Below, piece after piece: positions 34,498 to 43,047 of a stretch of 64,000 nt of DNA. The position numbers and the translations under genes were made by a program. The notes under the pieces are model-generated. The model did no database searches, had not been told where the DNA came from, and saw only the letters and a list, made by a program, of their open reading frames with translations. Source of the stretch: an uncultured Lachnospiraceae bacterium (lineage in GTDB: Bacteria > Bacillota > Clostridia > Lachnospirales > Lachnospiraceae); contig CAJTWA010000010.1 of the NCBI GenBank assembly GCA_910580195.1, positions 1 through 64,000 of the forward strand, read 5' to 3'. Position 1 is the first letter of the stretch; every line of letters starts with the position of its first letter.

Positions 34498-35431
34498 AAG
34501 CCTTTACTATTTTTTGTACCAATGGGTGCCGCACCACATCGCTGCTTGTCAAAGTACAGATACCGATTTCCTCTACGTTCTTTAAGACACGCAAGGCTAC
34601 GTCCAAACCTGATACGCTGCCCGGCGCAAGGTCTTTCTGGGTCGCATCCCCAGTCACCACCACCCGGGAGCCAAAGCCAATCCTTGTCAAAAACATTTTC
34701 ATCTGGGCTGGCGTGGTATTCTGCGCTTCGTCCAAGATAATAAAGGCGTTGTCCAAAGTCCGGCCGCGCATATAGGCAAGGGGCGCTACTTCTATCAGGC
34801 CTTTTTCCATATTTTTCTGGAAACTGTCCGGCCCCATAATCTGGTGCAGCGCATCGTACAGGGGACGCAGGTACGGATCTACCTTGCTCTGCAGGTCCCC
34901 CGGCAAAAACCCCAGCCGCTCCCCCGCCTCAATGGCCGGCCGCGTCAGGATAATCCGCCCTACGTCCTCATTTTTGAAGGCGGTAATTGCCATTGCCATG
35001 GCAAGGTATGTCTTCCCAGTCCCTGCCGGGCCCATGCCAAAGACAACCATTTTCTCCCGGATTTCATCCACGTATTTTTTCTGCCCCAGCGTCTTTGGCT
35101 TGATAGGCTTGCCATTGATGGTATGGCAGATCAGTTCCCGGTCGATTTCTGCCATTGCGGCTTCCTTTTCCTCAAAGGTGAGGGAAATGGCGTAATCCAC
35201 ATTTTGTTCCGTAATCTGGTTGCCCCGCTTGGACAGTTCAAAAAGCTGCGCAAAGACCCGGGACGCTTTTTCTACGTCCCTGTCTTTGCCCAGCAGCTTC
35301 ATTTTATTGTCCCGTATCACAACCGTGACGCCGAAGGCCCGCTCGATTTTCTTCATATGTGCGTCGAACTGCCCAAACACATTTGTCATATGTTCTGCAG
35401 AACAGTCAATTGTTTTCTCCATCAGACCCAT
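34403..35431 (-). CDS. phoH: PhoH-family ATPase
   Basis: This 342-residue cytoplasmic ATPase has a Walker A motif (GPAGTGKTYLAMAMA, about residue 130) and a Walker B motif (NAFIILDEAQNTTPAQMK). An N-terminal KH-like segment (FGVTVVIRDNKMKLLGKDRD) suggests RNA binding. PhoH proteins are linked to RNA metabolism, and the gene neighbours ybeY. The start at 35431 has AAGGGCAG upstream and overlaps the end of yqfD by 26 bp. The C-terminal tail is rich in Lys, Arg and Gly. Confidence 0.95.
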   Translation of the reverse strand: MGLMEKTIDCSAEHMTNVFGQFDAHMKKIERAFGVTVVIRDNKMKLLGKDRDVEKASRVFAQLFELSKRGNQITEQNVDYAISLTFEEKEAAMAEIDRELICHTINGKPIKPKTLGQKKYVDEIREKMVVFGMGPAGTGKTYLAMAMAITAFKNEDVGRIILTRPAIEAGERLGFLPGDLQSKVDPYLRPLYDALHQIMGPDSFQKNMEKGLIEVAPLAYMRGRTLDNAFIILDEAQNTTPAQMKMFLTRIGFGSRVVVTGDATQKDLAPGSVSGLDVALRVLKNVEEIGICTLTSSDVVRHPLVQKIVKAYEDYERREKKGNRGSKGERGAGRKPARFERP

Positions 35432-36668
35432 GTTCCATCTGCCCTTCCTGTGGTATATCGGTGGCTGCAGTGGCCTTCCGCTCCCCAATGGGCTCAATGA
35501 CCGTCAGGGTGCCGGAGGCGGTGCAGCTTTTTGTGTCTGTTACTATCATAACATTATTTTCCATAATTTGAACCCCCTTTTGTGTTAATTCTTCACAAAA
35601 TTGGTCCAATTTCGCTTTTGCAGCCTGTTCTGCCTCATTTTTCGTGTATTGTTTCCGCTCGGTCCGGTACTCTTTTGCGGTTTCCTTGGTAAAAGCCAGC
35701 GGCAGGTAGAAGGTATCCCCGATTTTCATGTCGTACTCGTCGGTAATGGTGTCGTAATCGGTAAATTTGCGGAAAAAATGGGGGAATTTTACCTGCATGG
35801 AAAATAGCCGGACGCCCCACGCCCCGCTTTCCTTCCCGGTATATGCTTTTTCCTCGTAAGACATGGAAAAATGGTCCTCATACTGGTATTCGGTAATGCC
35901 GAGGATATCGGCGTCGGACACGCAGTATTGGTAAGAAGAAATTTCCTCGCTGTCGTTGTACACAGGGTTTTTGCCTTCCACCAAAATGTCCCCGGGCTCC
36001 ACCTTGCTGCCTTTTTCTACATAAGGCGTCCCCTGCCGGGTGAGGATGCTGTAAATAGTGGCCGGCTTATCCGCCACTAAATCGCTTGGGGCGCCGTCCG
36101 CCCCCTCCTGCTCCGCTGCCTGCTGGTTGGTGGCAAGGTTTTCCTGCACGTCGATAATCAGCATGGTCCCTTCCAGCTTAGCAGATGCCCAGATAATGTC
36201 CCCGAAGCCAGCCCTAAGCTCCTCTTCGATTTCCTCACAGTCTATTTTGCTTTTTGGGAGCCCGTGGTATACCTTATTTTCTTCCAGAAATTTTAAAATA
36301 TTGCTGTCCGTTTCATGGAGGTTCCCATTGATCTCTATTCTCCACACAAACAGCGACATGCCGTATAAAAGCCCGCAGCAAAGCACAATCCCTGCAAAAA
36401 ACAATTTCCGTTTCCGGTAACGGCGCATCAGGAACGGAAGGCCGGTGCGCTCTAAGATGACAAACGTTGTCCTTGTTTTTTTCAGGATGGGCTTTAGCTG
36501 CTTTAGGCCCCGGACGCTGATGCAGAACACATAATTGTCCTCCTCGTATTCCAAGTTCCAGATGAGGATATTGTGGTTGCTGCACAAGTTTAAGAACCGT
36601 TCTGGGGCATACCCGGAAAGTTTAATTTTAACATACCCTTGCAAATATTTCAATTTATCAATTAACAA
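35406..36668 (-). CDS. yqfD: Sporulation protein YqfD
   Basis: This 420-residue protein has one membrane segment near residues 90-112 (LFFAGIVLCCGLLYGMSLFV) followed by a long extracytoplasmic domain with WRIEINGNLHETDSNIL and FGDIIWASAKLEGTMLIIDV, both characteristic of YqfD. In Bacillus subtilis the yqfC-yqfD pair is expressed in the mother cell under sigma-E. It lies 14 bp downstream of yqfC. Confidence 0.92.
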   Translation of the reverse strand: MLIDKLKYLQGYVKIKLSGYAPERFLNLCSNHNILIWNLEYEEDNYVFCISVRGLKQLKPILKKTRTTFVILERTGLPFLMRRYRKRKLFFAGIVLCCGLLYGMSLFVWRIEINGNLHETDSNILKFLEENKVYHGLPKSKIDCEEIEEELRAGFGDIIWASAKLEGTMLIIDVQENLATNQQAAEQEGADGAPSDLVADKPATIYSILTRQGTPYVEKGSKVEPGDILVEGKNPVYNDSEEISSYQYCVSDADILGITEYQYEDHFSMSYEEKAYTGKESGAWGVRLFSMQVKFPHFFRKFTDYDTITDEYDMKIGDTFYLPLAFTKETAKEYRTERKQYTKNEAEQAAKAKLDQFCEELTQKGVQIMENNVMIVTDTKSCTASGTLTVIEPIGERKATAATDIPQEGQMEHGSDGENN

Positions 36669-36682
36669 CGCCCTACTACCCC

Positions 36683-36985
36683 TTATGTTCCATATATGAT
36701 TCCTTGGATGTAACCGGTAATTTTCATTTCCTCATTGGTGTAGTATTCTACCAGCAACCGCTTGCCTTGGATGGTGACTTGGCAGGTCTTGGTCTGCAGG
36801 CGGATTTTTTCTTGGGTGTATTCGATAATCCCCTTGTAGTTCTCCACCAAGACTTGGTTGCGGCCCATGGCGGTGATGATGACGGAACCGTACATGATGT
36901 CCATGGGGAGTTCTAGGGACTCTACGAGGTTGGATTTTACGTTTTCTTTTACTTGGCTTAATTTGCTTTGTTTTCGTTTTCCCAT
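36683..36985 (-). CDS. yqfC: Sporulation protein YqfC (YabP family)
   Basis: This 100-residue protein matches the YabP/YqfC family (VESLELPMDIMYGSVIITAMG, QVLVENYKGIIEYTQEKIRL, GKRLLVEYYTNEEMKITGYI). The start MGKRKQSK at 36985 is the natural family start. It has no visible ribosome site, and a CATATATT box resembling the sigma-E -10 lies only a few bases upstream. Confidence 0.88.
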   Translation of the reverse strand: MGKRKQSKLSQVKENVKSNLVESLELPMDIMYGSVIITAMGRNQVLVENYKGIIEYTQEKIRLQTKTCQVTIQGKRLLVEYYTNEEMKITGYIQGIIYGT

Positions 36986-36990
36986 ATTGC

Positions 36991-37018
36991 AATATATGTG
37001 GGGTGTGGGGGTTTTATT
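36991..37018 (-). promoter_or_regulatory. Possible sigma-E-type promoter of yqfC-yqfD
   Basis: On the minus strand AATAAAA (37012-37018) and CATATATT (36991-36998) resemble the -35 and -10 of sigma-E promoters, with 13 bp between. The start codon would follow the -10 box by only five bases, implying a leaderless message. Confidence 0.3.
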
Positions 37019-37086
37019 ACTGGAATTAGGACAATTCCTATAGAGCCTGCATGAAAAATGCAATGAAAAAATATTTGGGACCGGAC

Positions 37087-37266
37087 GGCAATTCCGGGCA
37101 GCCCTTCCCCACACAAACTGGGCAACGTTCCGGCGAACTAACTGCTAACTCCGGCTAAGTGATTCAGGATAGCCTTCATCACTAAGCCTGCGTAAGCAGT
37201 GGATTTCGCCTCCACTAAGGACGCCCATGAACCGTTTGCTTAGGGGAAGGGCTGCCCGGAATTGCC
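37087..37266 (+). repeat. 181-bp structured repeat, copy F
   Basis: The outer arms 37087-37110 and 37243-37266 are perfectly complementary over 24 bp. The core differs from the consensus at a few sites (CCGGCTAAGTGATTC and ATCACTAAGCCTGCG), and two of these changes are mutually compensating (GTGAT with ATCAC), which supports pairing of the core arms. The stretch 37267-37457 has no credible gene. Confidence 0.92.
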
Positions 37267-37457
37267 TGTGTATTGAAAAAGAAAAAATTCACTATAGTAC
37301 TCTGAAAAATGTTTCCTGCAAGATACCATACCGTCCCTTTACGTCAGATTTTGAACAAAAACTGCCATGTGGCCGTTTATATTTTGCTAGGTACGTGAAA
37401 ACTTTGCGCCAGACAACGGTCTTTATTTCCCGTTGTCTGGCGGCTGATGCCTGAAAA

Positions 37458-38330
37458 TTAATCAAAGAGGCTTAATTGGACAGGGCGGTTCTTTTCTTCA
37501 AAGCTGCTTAGGTATGCGAAGATTTCTGAGTTATCGTGCAGGATGCCATTGTCCCCGCATATTTGATGAAATATTTTCATAAGCTCGTTGTTCTTTGGGC
37601 TGTTGATTTGGTATTGCATACCATAAGTACGCATATACTTCTCTTTCATGCGGGGGAACAGCCGGTCTAACTGGCTATAAAAATATTCCCTGTTCCCCTC
37701 CCGGAGCGTTAAGCCCATCCCAAAACAGATTACGCCAGAAACCTTTGCTTCTATGCAATATCCTAAAATTCCCCTGATGTTTTCTTCCGTATCATTGATG
37801 AAAGGAAGAATTGGGCAAAGCCAGACAACCGTTGGGATGCCTGCTTCATTCAGCTTTTTCAAGGCTTTCACACGTTCTTTTGTTGTGCTTACGTTTGGCT
37901 CAATTTTTTTGCACAAACCTTCATCATAGGTGGTCAGGGTCATCTGCACAACGCATTTTGTTTTATCGTTGATTGATTTCAACAGGTCTAAGTCCCGCAA
38001 TACCCGGTCGGATTTAGTAATCAAAGTGAAGCCAAAACCGTATTGCTCTGCTAATGCCAATGCTTTGCGGACATTCCCAATTTTACTTTCAAGGGGGAGG
38101 TACGGGTCCGCCATAGAGCCTGTGCCCAGCATACATTTTTCCCGTTTCCGTTTCAGGGCATGTTCTAACAGTTCGATGGCATTTGCCTTAATTTCAATGT
38201 CCTCAAACTCATGCCCCATGTGATAGCACTTACTCCGTGAGTCGCAGTAGATACAGCCATGGGAGCAGCCGCGGTATAAATTCATTCCGTTTTTGGCGGA
38301 TAAGATGCTTTTCGCATTTACAAAGTGCAT
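37458..38330 (-). CDS. Radical SAM protein, SPL family
   Basis: This 290-residue protein has the radical-SAM cysteine motif CSHGCIYC (CxxxCxxC) near residue 22, then DSRSKCYHMGHEF, GTGSMADPYLPLE and a TKSDRVLRDLDLL motif shared with spore photoproduct lyase-like proteins. It should cleave SAM at a 4Fe-4S cluster. The substrate is unknown; relatives are often annotated as DNA repair photolyases without proof. It is a single gene on the minus strand. Confidence 0.9.
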   Translation of the reverse strand: MHFVNAKSILSAKNGMNLYRGCSHGCIYCDSRSKCYHMGHEFEDIEIKANAIELLEHALKRKREKCMLGTGSMADPYLPLESKIGNVRKALALAEQYGFGFTLITKSDRVLRDLDLLKSINDKTKCVVQMTLTTYDEGLCKKIEPNVSTTKERVKALKKLNEAGIPTVVWLCPILPFINDTEENIRGILGYCIEAKVSGVICFGMGLTLREGNREYFYSQLDRLFPRMKEKYMRTYGMQYQINSPKNNELMKIFHQICGDNGILHDNSEIFAYLSSFEEKNRPVQLSLFD

Positions 38331-38474
38331 AACCCTCTCCTCAAAATGAAAAACCTATTTTTCACACGAACGCCTCCTTATGGTTTATGGCAATAGGATA
38401 CCACATGAAACTTGACACCCTTATGTCATGTTATGTATTTTATGAACGGCAAACTTATCACTGCAGAAAACTTT

Positions 38475-38508
38475 TCCCTATACACAGGCAATTTTGGGCA
38501 GCCCCAAA
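38475..38508 (-). repeat. Short remnant of a structured-repeat end
   Basis: On the minus strand, GGGGCTGCCCAAAATTGCC followed by TGTGTAT matches the end of the right outer arm and the flank of subfamily A/C/E/F. Nothing of the core is present. The rest of 38331-38553 holds no gene. Confidence 0.6.
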
Positions 38509-38553
38509 AATCCCCATCCGATGATTCGTTATCATTTTCTAATTAGAAGCCTG

Positions 38554-39237
38554 CTACCTTGCCGGCATTTGGAACCCCTCAAGCGCCCGGTTCAGGAAAT
38601 CATTAAAAGGCTTCATCAGCCGGAACACCTCCGCTGCCCTTGCGATGAAGGCTTCTGCATCCGCCAATTCTTCATCCTTTATCGGGTATTCCAGGTACCA
38701 GCTCTTAAATTTTAAATATTCCCCTTGGGGATGCTCCTTCCCATACTCCGCAGGGACTTTTTTTAACGCCGTCCCCTGCACTGTAAAATACTTTTCAAAC
38801 TCCGTCCCATGGATTAACTTTTCCCATTCCTCTCCATGCCCTGCAATATAATCCCGCACCATCCTTGTTGCATCCTTAAACATGTCCGCAAACAGGCCGC
38901 CCCCTAAAAAGGACTGGCTGCCGGGCTTTACCATCAGGTAATACCCTACAGGGACAGGCAGCTTGCCCTTAGAGGAAATATGTGCCCGGAACGCAGGGTT
39001 ATACGGGGATTTGTCATGGCTGAAACGCGTGTCCCGCACAATCTTAAAGGTAAGGTCTTTGGGGCTGTTGTGCAGAATACTGCTGTCAAATTTCCCGATT
39101 TCCAGCATCAATGCCTGCAATAATTTTTCAAATTCTGCATTTGCCGCTTTATAACTGTCCTTGTTCGCATGGTACCACTCGCGGCTGTTGTTCGCGGCCA
39201 ATGCTGATAAGTACTCCAGAATGATTTTTGTATCCAT
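38554..39237 (-). CDS. DUF2461 family protein
   Basis: This 227-residue protein matches DUF2461 (TIGR02453): NNSREWYHANKDSYKAA near the N-terminus, KIVRDTRFSHDKSPYNPAF, the GYYLMVKPGSQSFLGGGL block and KSWYLEYPI. The family is cytoplasmic and without known function. AAAGGAGATGG precedes the ATG. It stands alone. Confidence 0.9.
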   Translation of the reverse strand: MDTKIILEYLSALAANNSREWYHANKDSYKAANAEFEKLLQALMLEIGKFDSSILHNSPKDLTFKIVRDTRFSHDKSPYNPAFRAHISSKGKLPVPVGYYLMVKPGSQSFLGGGLFADMFKDATRMVRDYIAGHGEEWEKLIHGTEFEKYFTVQGTALKKVPAEYGKEHPQGEYLKFKSWYLEYPIKDEELADAEAFIARAAEVFRLMKPFNDFLNRALEGFQMPAR

Positions 39238-39269
39238 AACTTGCCATCTCCTTTATGGTTCTTCCTAAT

Positions 39270-39484
39270 GGAAAGCTGCCCGGGGCTTTCTATTTCTGCC
39301 CCTATAGCCTTCCGCTCTGTATCGGTTCTTTCTCTTGGAAAGCTGCTTTGGGCTTTTTATTTCTCTCCCTGCAGCCTTCTGCTCCGTTTATGGGTTCTTG
39401 ATAACCCGAAGAGTTAGAAACAGCTATCGAACGTGGCAGCCTTCCGCTCCGTTTATGGGTTCTTGATAACCGAAAGCTGCGTGG
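39270..39484 (-). repeat. Tandem repeat (about 67 bp) derived from the 3' end of a sigma gene
   Basis: Units GGAAAGCTGC ... GCCTTCCGCTC at 39270 and 39337 share a 67-bp period. A third partial unit (GCCTTCCGCTCCGTTTATGG, then GTTCTTGATAACCGAAAGC) overlaps the last codons and stop of the sigma factor gene at 39453. The 3' end of that gene has therefore been duplicated downstream. Confidence 0.8.
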
Positions 39485-40304
39485 AATTTAAAAATTCCTG
39501 TATCATGCGCTTCGTGCGCTCAGGCGACTGGTAGGGCTTGCAGAAGGAAAAATCCTGCGACAAATTGTCGATATCCTCCATGGCATTTTTCACCTGCACA
39601 ATGGCCCCAACGGGAAGCTCTGGGCTTTCTGTATAATCTAGGTGCAGCGGGTCTATCCTATGGTTCTGTATGGCGTAATTTACCCTGTCTTTGCATCTGC
39701 ACCTGCCGCCCCCGTATTCCCCGCAATACTGCCCAAGGAAATCCGCCATTTTCCTGCGCACCCGGGAAAGCCGCTGGCGGTACGCCTCTGGGGTGATGCC
39801 CAAAATATCCCCCGCAATCCGGCTGTCAACCTGAAACATTGTGCCCAAAATGAAAATGCACCTGCTCTCCACATCAAGGCACTGGAGCATGACATTGGTA
39901 CAGGACAGTTTCAGTTCTTCCGCTAAAATGCCCTGTTCCACATCCTGCGTCAAATCCGGCACATCCTGTATGTTCCCGTTTTCTATGTCATCCCCATAAT
40001 ATTCAAAGCTAAGGGGATAGCGGGCGAACATATGCTTTTTGTAACTTTTCAGATGGTTGGATGCAATGCGGAATACCCACGTTGTAAATGCGCTCTCGCC
40101 CCGGAAAGACGACAGATGCGTAATCATTTTCAATAGGATGTCCTGCGTGGCGTCCTCTGCATCCGCAAATGTGCCAAGCATCCGCAGGGACAGGTTAAAT
40201 ACAATGTCCTGCACGCCTGCAATCAGGGTTTCAAGAGCCTCTTTGTCCCCTGCGGTGGCTTTGGCGACTAGCGCCCGCAATTCTTCGTTTTTTTCTTTCT
40301 TCAT
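39453..40304 (-). CDS. ECF-type RNA polymerase sigma factor with C-terminal extension
   Basis: This 283-residue protein has region 2 (about residues 25-95, FADAEDATQDILLKMITHLS, SAFTTWVFRIASNHLKSYKK) and region 4 (about 140-190, DSRIAGDILGITPEAYRQRL). About 90 residues follow region 4, including a CRC-containing segment (YCGEYGGGRCRCKDRVNYAI) that could bind a metal. The extension is unusual for a short ECF sigma and may replace an anti-sigma as a sensor; no anti-sigma gene is adjacent. Confidence 0.88.
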   Translation of the reverse strand: MKKEKNEELRALVAKATAGDKEALETLIAGVQDIVFNLSLRMLGTFADAEDATQDILLKMITHLSSFRGESAFTTWVFRIASNHLKSYKKHMFARYPLSFEYYGDDIENGNIQDVPDLTQDVEQGILAEELKLSCTNVMLQCLDVESRCIFILGTMFQVDSRIAGDILGITPEAYRQRLSRVRRKMADFLGQYCGEYGGGRCRCKDRVNYAIQNHRIDPLHLDYTESPELPVGAIVQVKNAMEDIDNLSQDFSFCKPYQSPERTKRMIQEFLNSTQLSVIKNP

Positions 40305-40628
40305 AGATTTTACCTCCTACTTAATTAGACACCATTTCTCCGCCTGTGTGACAGGATTTTTTAAAAAAATTCCATAGGACGCACTTTCCGGTAAAATAAA
40401 AAGCAGATAGCTATGCTTATAGCATAAACCATCCACTTTAAGCCGTTCTTTTTATCCCCTCATTTATTTCATTCAAATGCAAAATGCAGCATAAAGGGGG
40501 GCTGTCCTTTTCCCGTCTTCAAAGCCAAAATTTTTTGAAGAAACTTGAAAGAAAACCCCAAAAAGGCTAAAATAGAAGGCAAGGCCACATCCATGGATTG
40601 CCTGAACCTACAGAACTGGAGCAAACAG

Positions 40629-41027
40629 ATGAAAGCAAACCAAAAACCCCGCAAATTATTCTGGGCCATCCCCATTGCCATCCTGTGTTACCTGACCATC
40701 GGATGGAAAATACCAACTGCCCTGCGCATCGAAACACTGGACCTGCCGGAAGGCTGCGAAACCGTATACCGTACGAAAATACGGGTTTCCGACGTCTACT
40801 GGCTCCATACCAAAGGGGAGAAAGTCATCAAGTGCAGCCTCGGGTATGAAGGGGCAAAAGCATATATTGAAGCGCACAATTCCGAGGAATCCCTCAAGAA
40901 CATCAGCATCCTGCCCTATGGCGGGATGTCGGACATTGCAATCTATGGCTCCCAGTATGATGAAATGTTCTGGCAGCAGCCCGACCAAGATAATTACATT
41001 ACCATCAGCTATTTTAGGAAATGGTAG
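40629..41027 (+). CDS. Membrane-anchored protein of unknown function
   Basis: This 132-residue protein has one N-terminal membrane segment (LFWAIPIAILCYLTIGW) and an extracytoplasmic domain of about 100 residues rich in aromatic residues. I do not recognise a family. GGAG lies eight bases before the ATG at 40629; the open frame begins earlier but without a ribosome site. The only plus-strand gene in this stretch, it ends before a minisatellite. Confidence 0.65.
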   Translation: MKANQKPRKLFWAIPIAILCYLTIGWKIPTALRIETLDLPEGCETVYRTKIRVSDVYWLHTKGEKVIKCSLGYEGAKAYIEAHNSEESLKNISILPYGGMSDIAIYGSQYDEMFWQQPDQDNYITISYFRKW

Positions 41028-41115
41028 CCTGCGGCTCCAATTCCTTTCCATCTTTGGATATCCACGCAACATGGTATTTGCCAAAATGCTGGATTTCTGG
41101 CAAATACCAGCCATT

Positions 41116-41250
41116 AGCGAACCCCAGCGGATTGCCTGCTGTTAGTATGCCCAACGAATTACCACACTGCCGTTAACGGCTCCCGGCGGATTGCCTGCCA
41201 TTCGTGAACCCCGGCAAATTACCTGCCGTTAACAGACCCCGGCAAGTTTC
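41116..41250. repeat. Degenerate minisatellite of about 28-30 bp units
   Basis: Units of the type GCGGATTGCCTGCxxTT ... AACCCCG recur four to five times (for instance at about 41138, 41168, 41197). The array runs into the last codons of the DUF4180 gene on the minus strand. Confidence 0.7.
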
Positions 41251-41597
41251 CCAGCTGCAAGTTTAGCATCCGGTTGGAAATAAAAATCTTTCCCCATATT
41301 GCACTCATACATCAAGTCTTTCAAAGGCTTGCTGGTGTATTTGGAAAAATCCCCATATATGGCAAACCTTATGCCATAATTCACAAATTTCTGCATAATT
41401 TCCCCGGCAATGCCGTTGCTTAACACGAAAAATTCCTCTGCAACTGCCCCTTTATTCACAGCAAGCCCTGTGCACCCTGTCCCATATTTCATCCCCATGG
41501 CAAAATCTAGGGCAGACGCAGCATCTTTCACTACACATTCTTCGCTGTTTACCACTGCAATGCATCTGCCGTTTTCCCGTATTAATTCTGTTTCCAT
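41229..41597 (-). CDS. DUF4180 protein
   Basis: This 122-residue protein matches DUF4180 (AEEFFVLSNGIAGEIMQKFV, IRFAIYGDFSKYTSKPLKDL). The family is small and cytoplasmic, with no known activity. The start at 41597 has GGAGATGG upstream. It follows the TetR gene by 28 bp on the same strand and is presumably controlled by that regulator. Confidence 0.88.
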   Translation of the reverse strand: METELIRENGRCIAVVNSEECVVKDAASALDFAMGMKYGTGCTGLAVNKGAVAEEFFVLSNGIAGEIMQKFVNYGIRFAIYGDFSKYTSKPLKDLMYECNMGKDFYFQPDAKLAAGKLAGVC

Positions 41598-41625
41598 ATT
41601 CTGGCCATCTCCTTTCCCTTCTTCG

Positions 41626-42204
41626 TTATTGATACAGCTTTTCCACCAAACATTCTGCCAGGAACCCGAAAACCTCCACATGCCCGCACGGGAGGACATC
41701 TTTGTTCCTGACATTCATCAGCAGGGAATAGATGGCGGAAACCGCCAGCCCTTGGCTTACCTTAAGCTCTAAATGCGGCTGCCCTAAGAAAAGCTGTTTC
41801 CCACGCTCCTCCAGTGCCGCCAGCCTCCCTAACTGTTCTTCCGACAGCTTATTCTGCAAGGCGGTGTAATCCCCGCTGCCTGCATGGCATAAAAAACTGT
41901 TTTTGGCATATTCTTGGTAAATTAATTTCATGGCTTCTAAAATGCCGGATTTATCCCGGCGCTGTTCCACTGCCTGCCCCGCCGCCTCCAGCACCTGTTC
42001 CTGCACAGAGCACAGCACCTCGCAAAACAATGATTCCTTGGACGGGAAAAACAGGTAAAATGCCCCTTTTGAAATCCCGGCCTGCTTGCAAAGTTCCTCT
42101 ACGCTGGTTTTCTTATAGCCATGCTGCGCCCAGCTTTCTTGGCAGGCTGCTATGAGCCCCTTCTGGATTGCTCCTTTCTCCCTTTCGGAAAAACTCCTTG
42201 CCAT
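41626..42204 (-). CDS. TetR/AcrR-family transcriptional regulator
   Basis: This 192-residue protein has an N-terminal TetR DNA-binding domain (GYKKTSVEELCKQAGISKGA, FYLFFPSKESLFCEVL) and a helical ligand domain. The gene is preceded by a strong promoter overlapped by a perfect palindrome, so autorepression is very likely. It is cotranscribed with the DUF4180 gene. Confidence 0.93.
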   Translation of the reverse strand: MARSFSEREKGAIQKGLIAACQESWAQHGYKKTSVEELCKQAGISKGAFYLFFPSKESLFCEVLCSVQEQVLEAAGQAVEQRRDKSGILEAMKLIYQEYAKNSFLCHAGSGDYTALQNKLSEEQLGRLAALEERGKQLFLGQPHLELKVSQGLAVSAIYSLLMNVRNKDVLPCGHVEVFGFLAECLVEKLYQ

Positions 42205-42236
42205 CTTCTTCCCTCCTTGTACCGTCCCTGCACAGA

Positions 42237-42268
42237 TATATGACTTAAAATACTAATTAAGTCATATA
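42237..42268. promoter_or_regulatory. TetR operator palindrome
   Basis: TATATGACTTAA (42237-42248) and TTAAGTCATATA (42257-42268) are perfect 12-bp inverted repeats separated by 8 bp. They lie immediately downstream of the -10 box of the tetR promoter. Confidence 0.8.
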
Positions 42269-42269
42269 T

Positions 42270-42298
42270 ATCTTACAACAGTTTGGCAGAAATGTCAA
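42270..42298 (-). promoter_or_regulatory. Sigma-A promoter of tetR-DUF4180
   Basis: On the minus strand TTGACA (42293-42298) and TAAGAT (42270-42275) are separated by 17 bp. The operator covers the start point. Confidence 0.75.
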
Positions 42299-42363
42299 TA
42301 CATAAAATACCGCCTAGATGCAGGCAACAGGGTATCCCTCTCCTTCTTGGACATCCCTTCCCC

Positions 42364-42469
42364 AAAAAAGGGCTGCCGGGAAATGAAATTCACAAACAAT
42401 ATATAGCTATTAAATCAGAAATTTATACTATATATTGTGGAAATTCACTGTTTCCCGACAGCCTTTTTT
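42364..42469. terminator. Long inverted repeat, bidirectional terminator or MITE-like element
   Basis: Arms of about 42 bp (42364-42406 and 42428-42469) are complementary with small bulges. The outermost part is AAAAAAGGGCTGCCGGGAAA against TTTCCCGACAGCCTTTTTT, which has terminator form in both directions. The innermost part pairs ATATATAG with CTATATAT. It ends three bases from the XRE gene stop. Confidence 0.75.
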
Positions 42470-42472
42470 CCG

Positions 42473-42919
42473 TTATCCCTTATTCCAAATTTGCGCAAGG
42501 ATGTCTTTCAGCACCAAAAATGCATCCTCATCGCTGTACCCATGCCCTGCTTTCAGGCTTGCAAGCATTTCCTGCAGCTTCGCCGCATAAGGGCCAGTGT
42601 CCACTTCCTGCTGGTAGGCAGCTAAAATTGGGTATTTCTTGCTCCAGGCTTTTGTCCAGTCGATTTCCTTCTGCTTTTCTTCGCTGACATGCTCAATGGC
42701 CTCCTCAATTTCTTTTAATTCAAGGTCAAAGCCAATCAGCTCGTCCAACGTCAGGCGGTACAGGGATGAGAGCTTTTTGGACTGGCAGATATCCGGGAGG
42801 GTTTCATCCAATTCCCATTTTGAAATGGTCTGCCTGCTTACCCCTAGCCGCTCTGCTACTGCCTCCTGCGACATGCCTGCTTTTTTCCGGGCGCAAGATA
42901 AACTGTTTCCTAAACTCAT
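42473..42919 (-). CDS. XRE-family transcriptional regulator
   Basis: This 148-residue protein has an N-terminal Cro/CI helix-turn-helix (LSCARKKAGMSQEAVAERLG, VSRQTISKWELDETLPD) and a helical C-terminal half of unknown role (about residues 65-148). GGAGG precedes the ATG. It stands alone between a long inverted repeat and the PIG-L gene. Confidence 0.92.
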   Translation of the reverse strand: MSLGNSLSCARKKAGMSQEAVAERLGVSRQTISKWELDETLPDICQSKKLSSLYRLTLDELIGFDLELKEIEEAIEHVSEEKQKEIDWTKAWSKKYPILAAYQQEVDTGPYAAKLQEMLASLKAGHGYSDEDAFLVLKDILAQIWNKG

Positions 42920-43047
42920 ATGCGTTCCTCCTTTTGCTGTAGGGTTATGGGATCAGTATAAACGGCCCGCAGGGAAAAATCTACCAAGGGCAGCTTGCAG
43001 TTTCGCACGTTTTCTTTACAGCCACAACGGTACACATTAAGGCATGG

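Noticed and set aside
37227..37454. Plus-strand frame starting in structured repeat F
   Set aside because: The start lies in the non-coding repeat and the composition is not protein-like.
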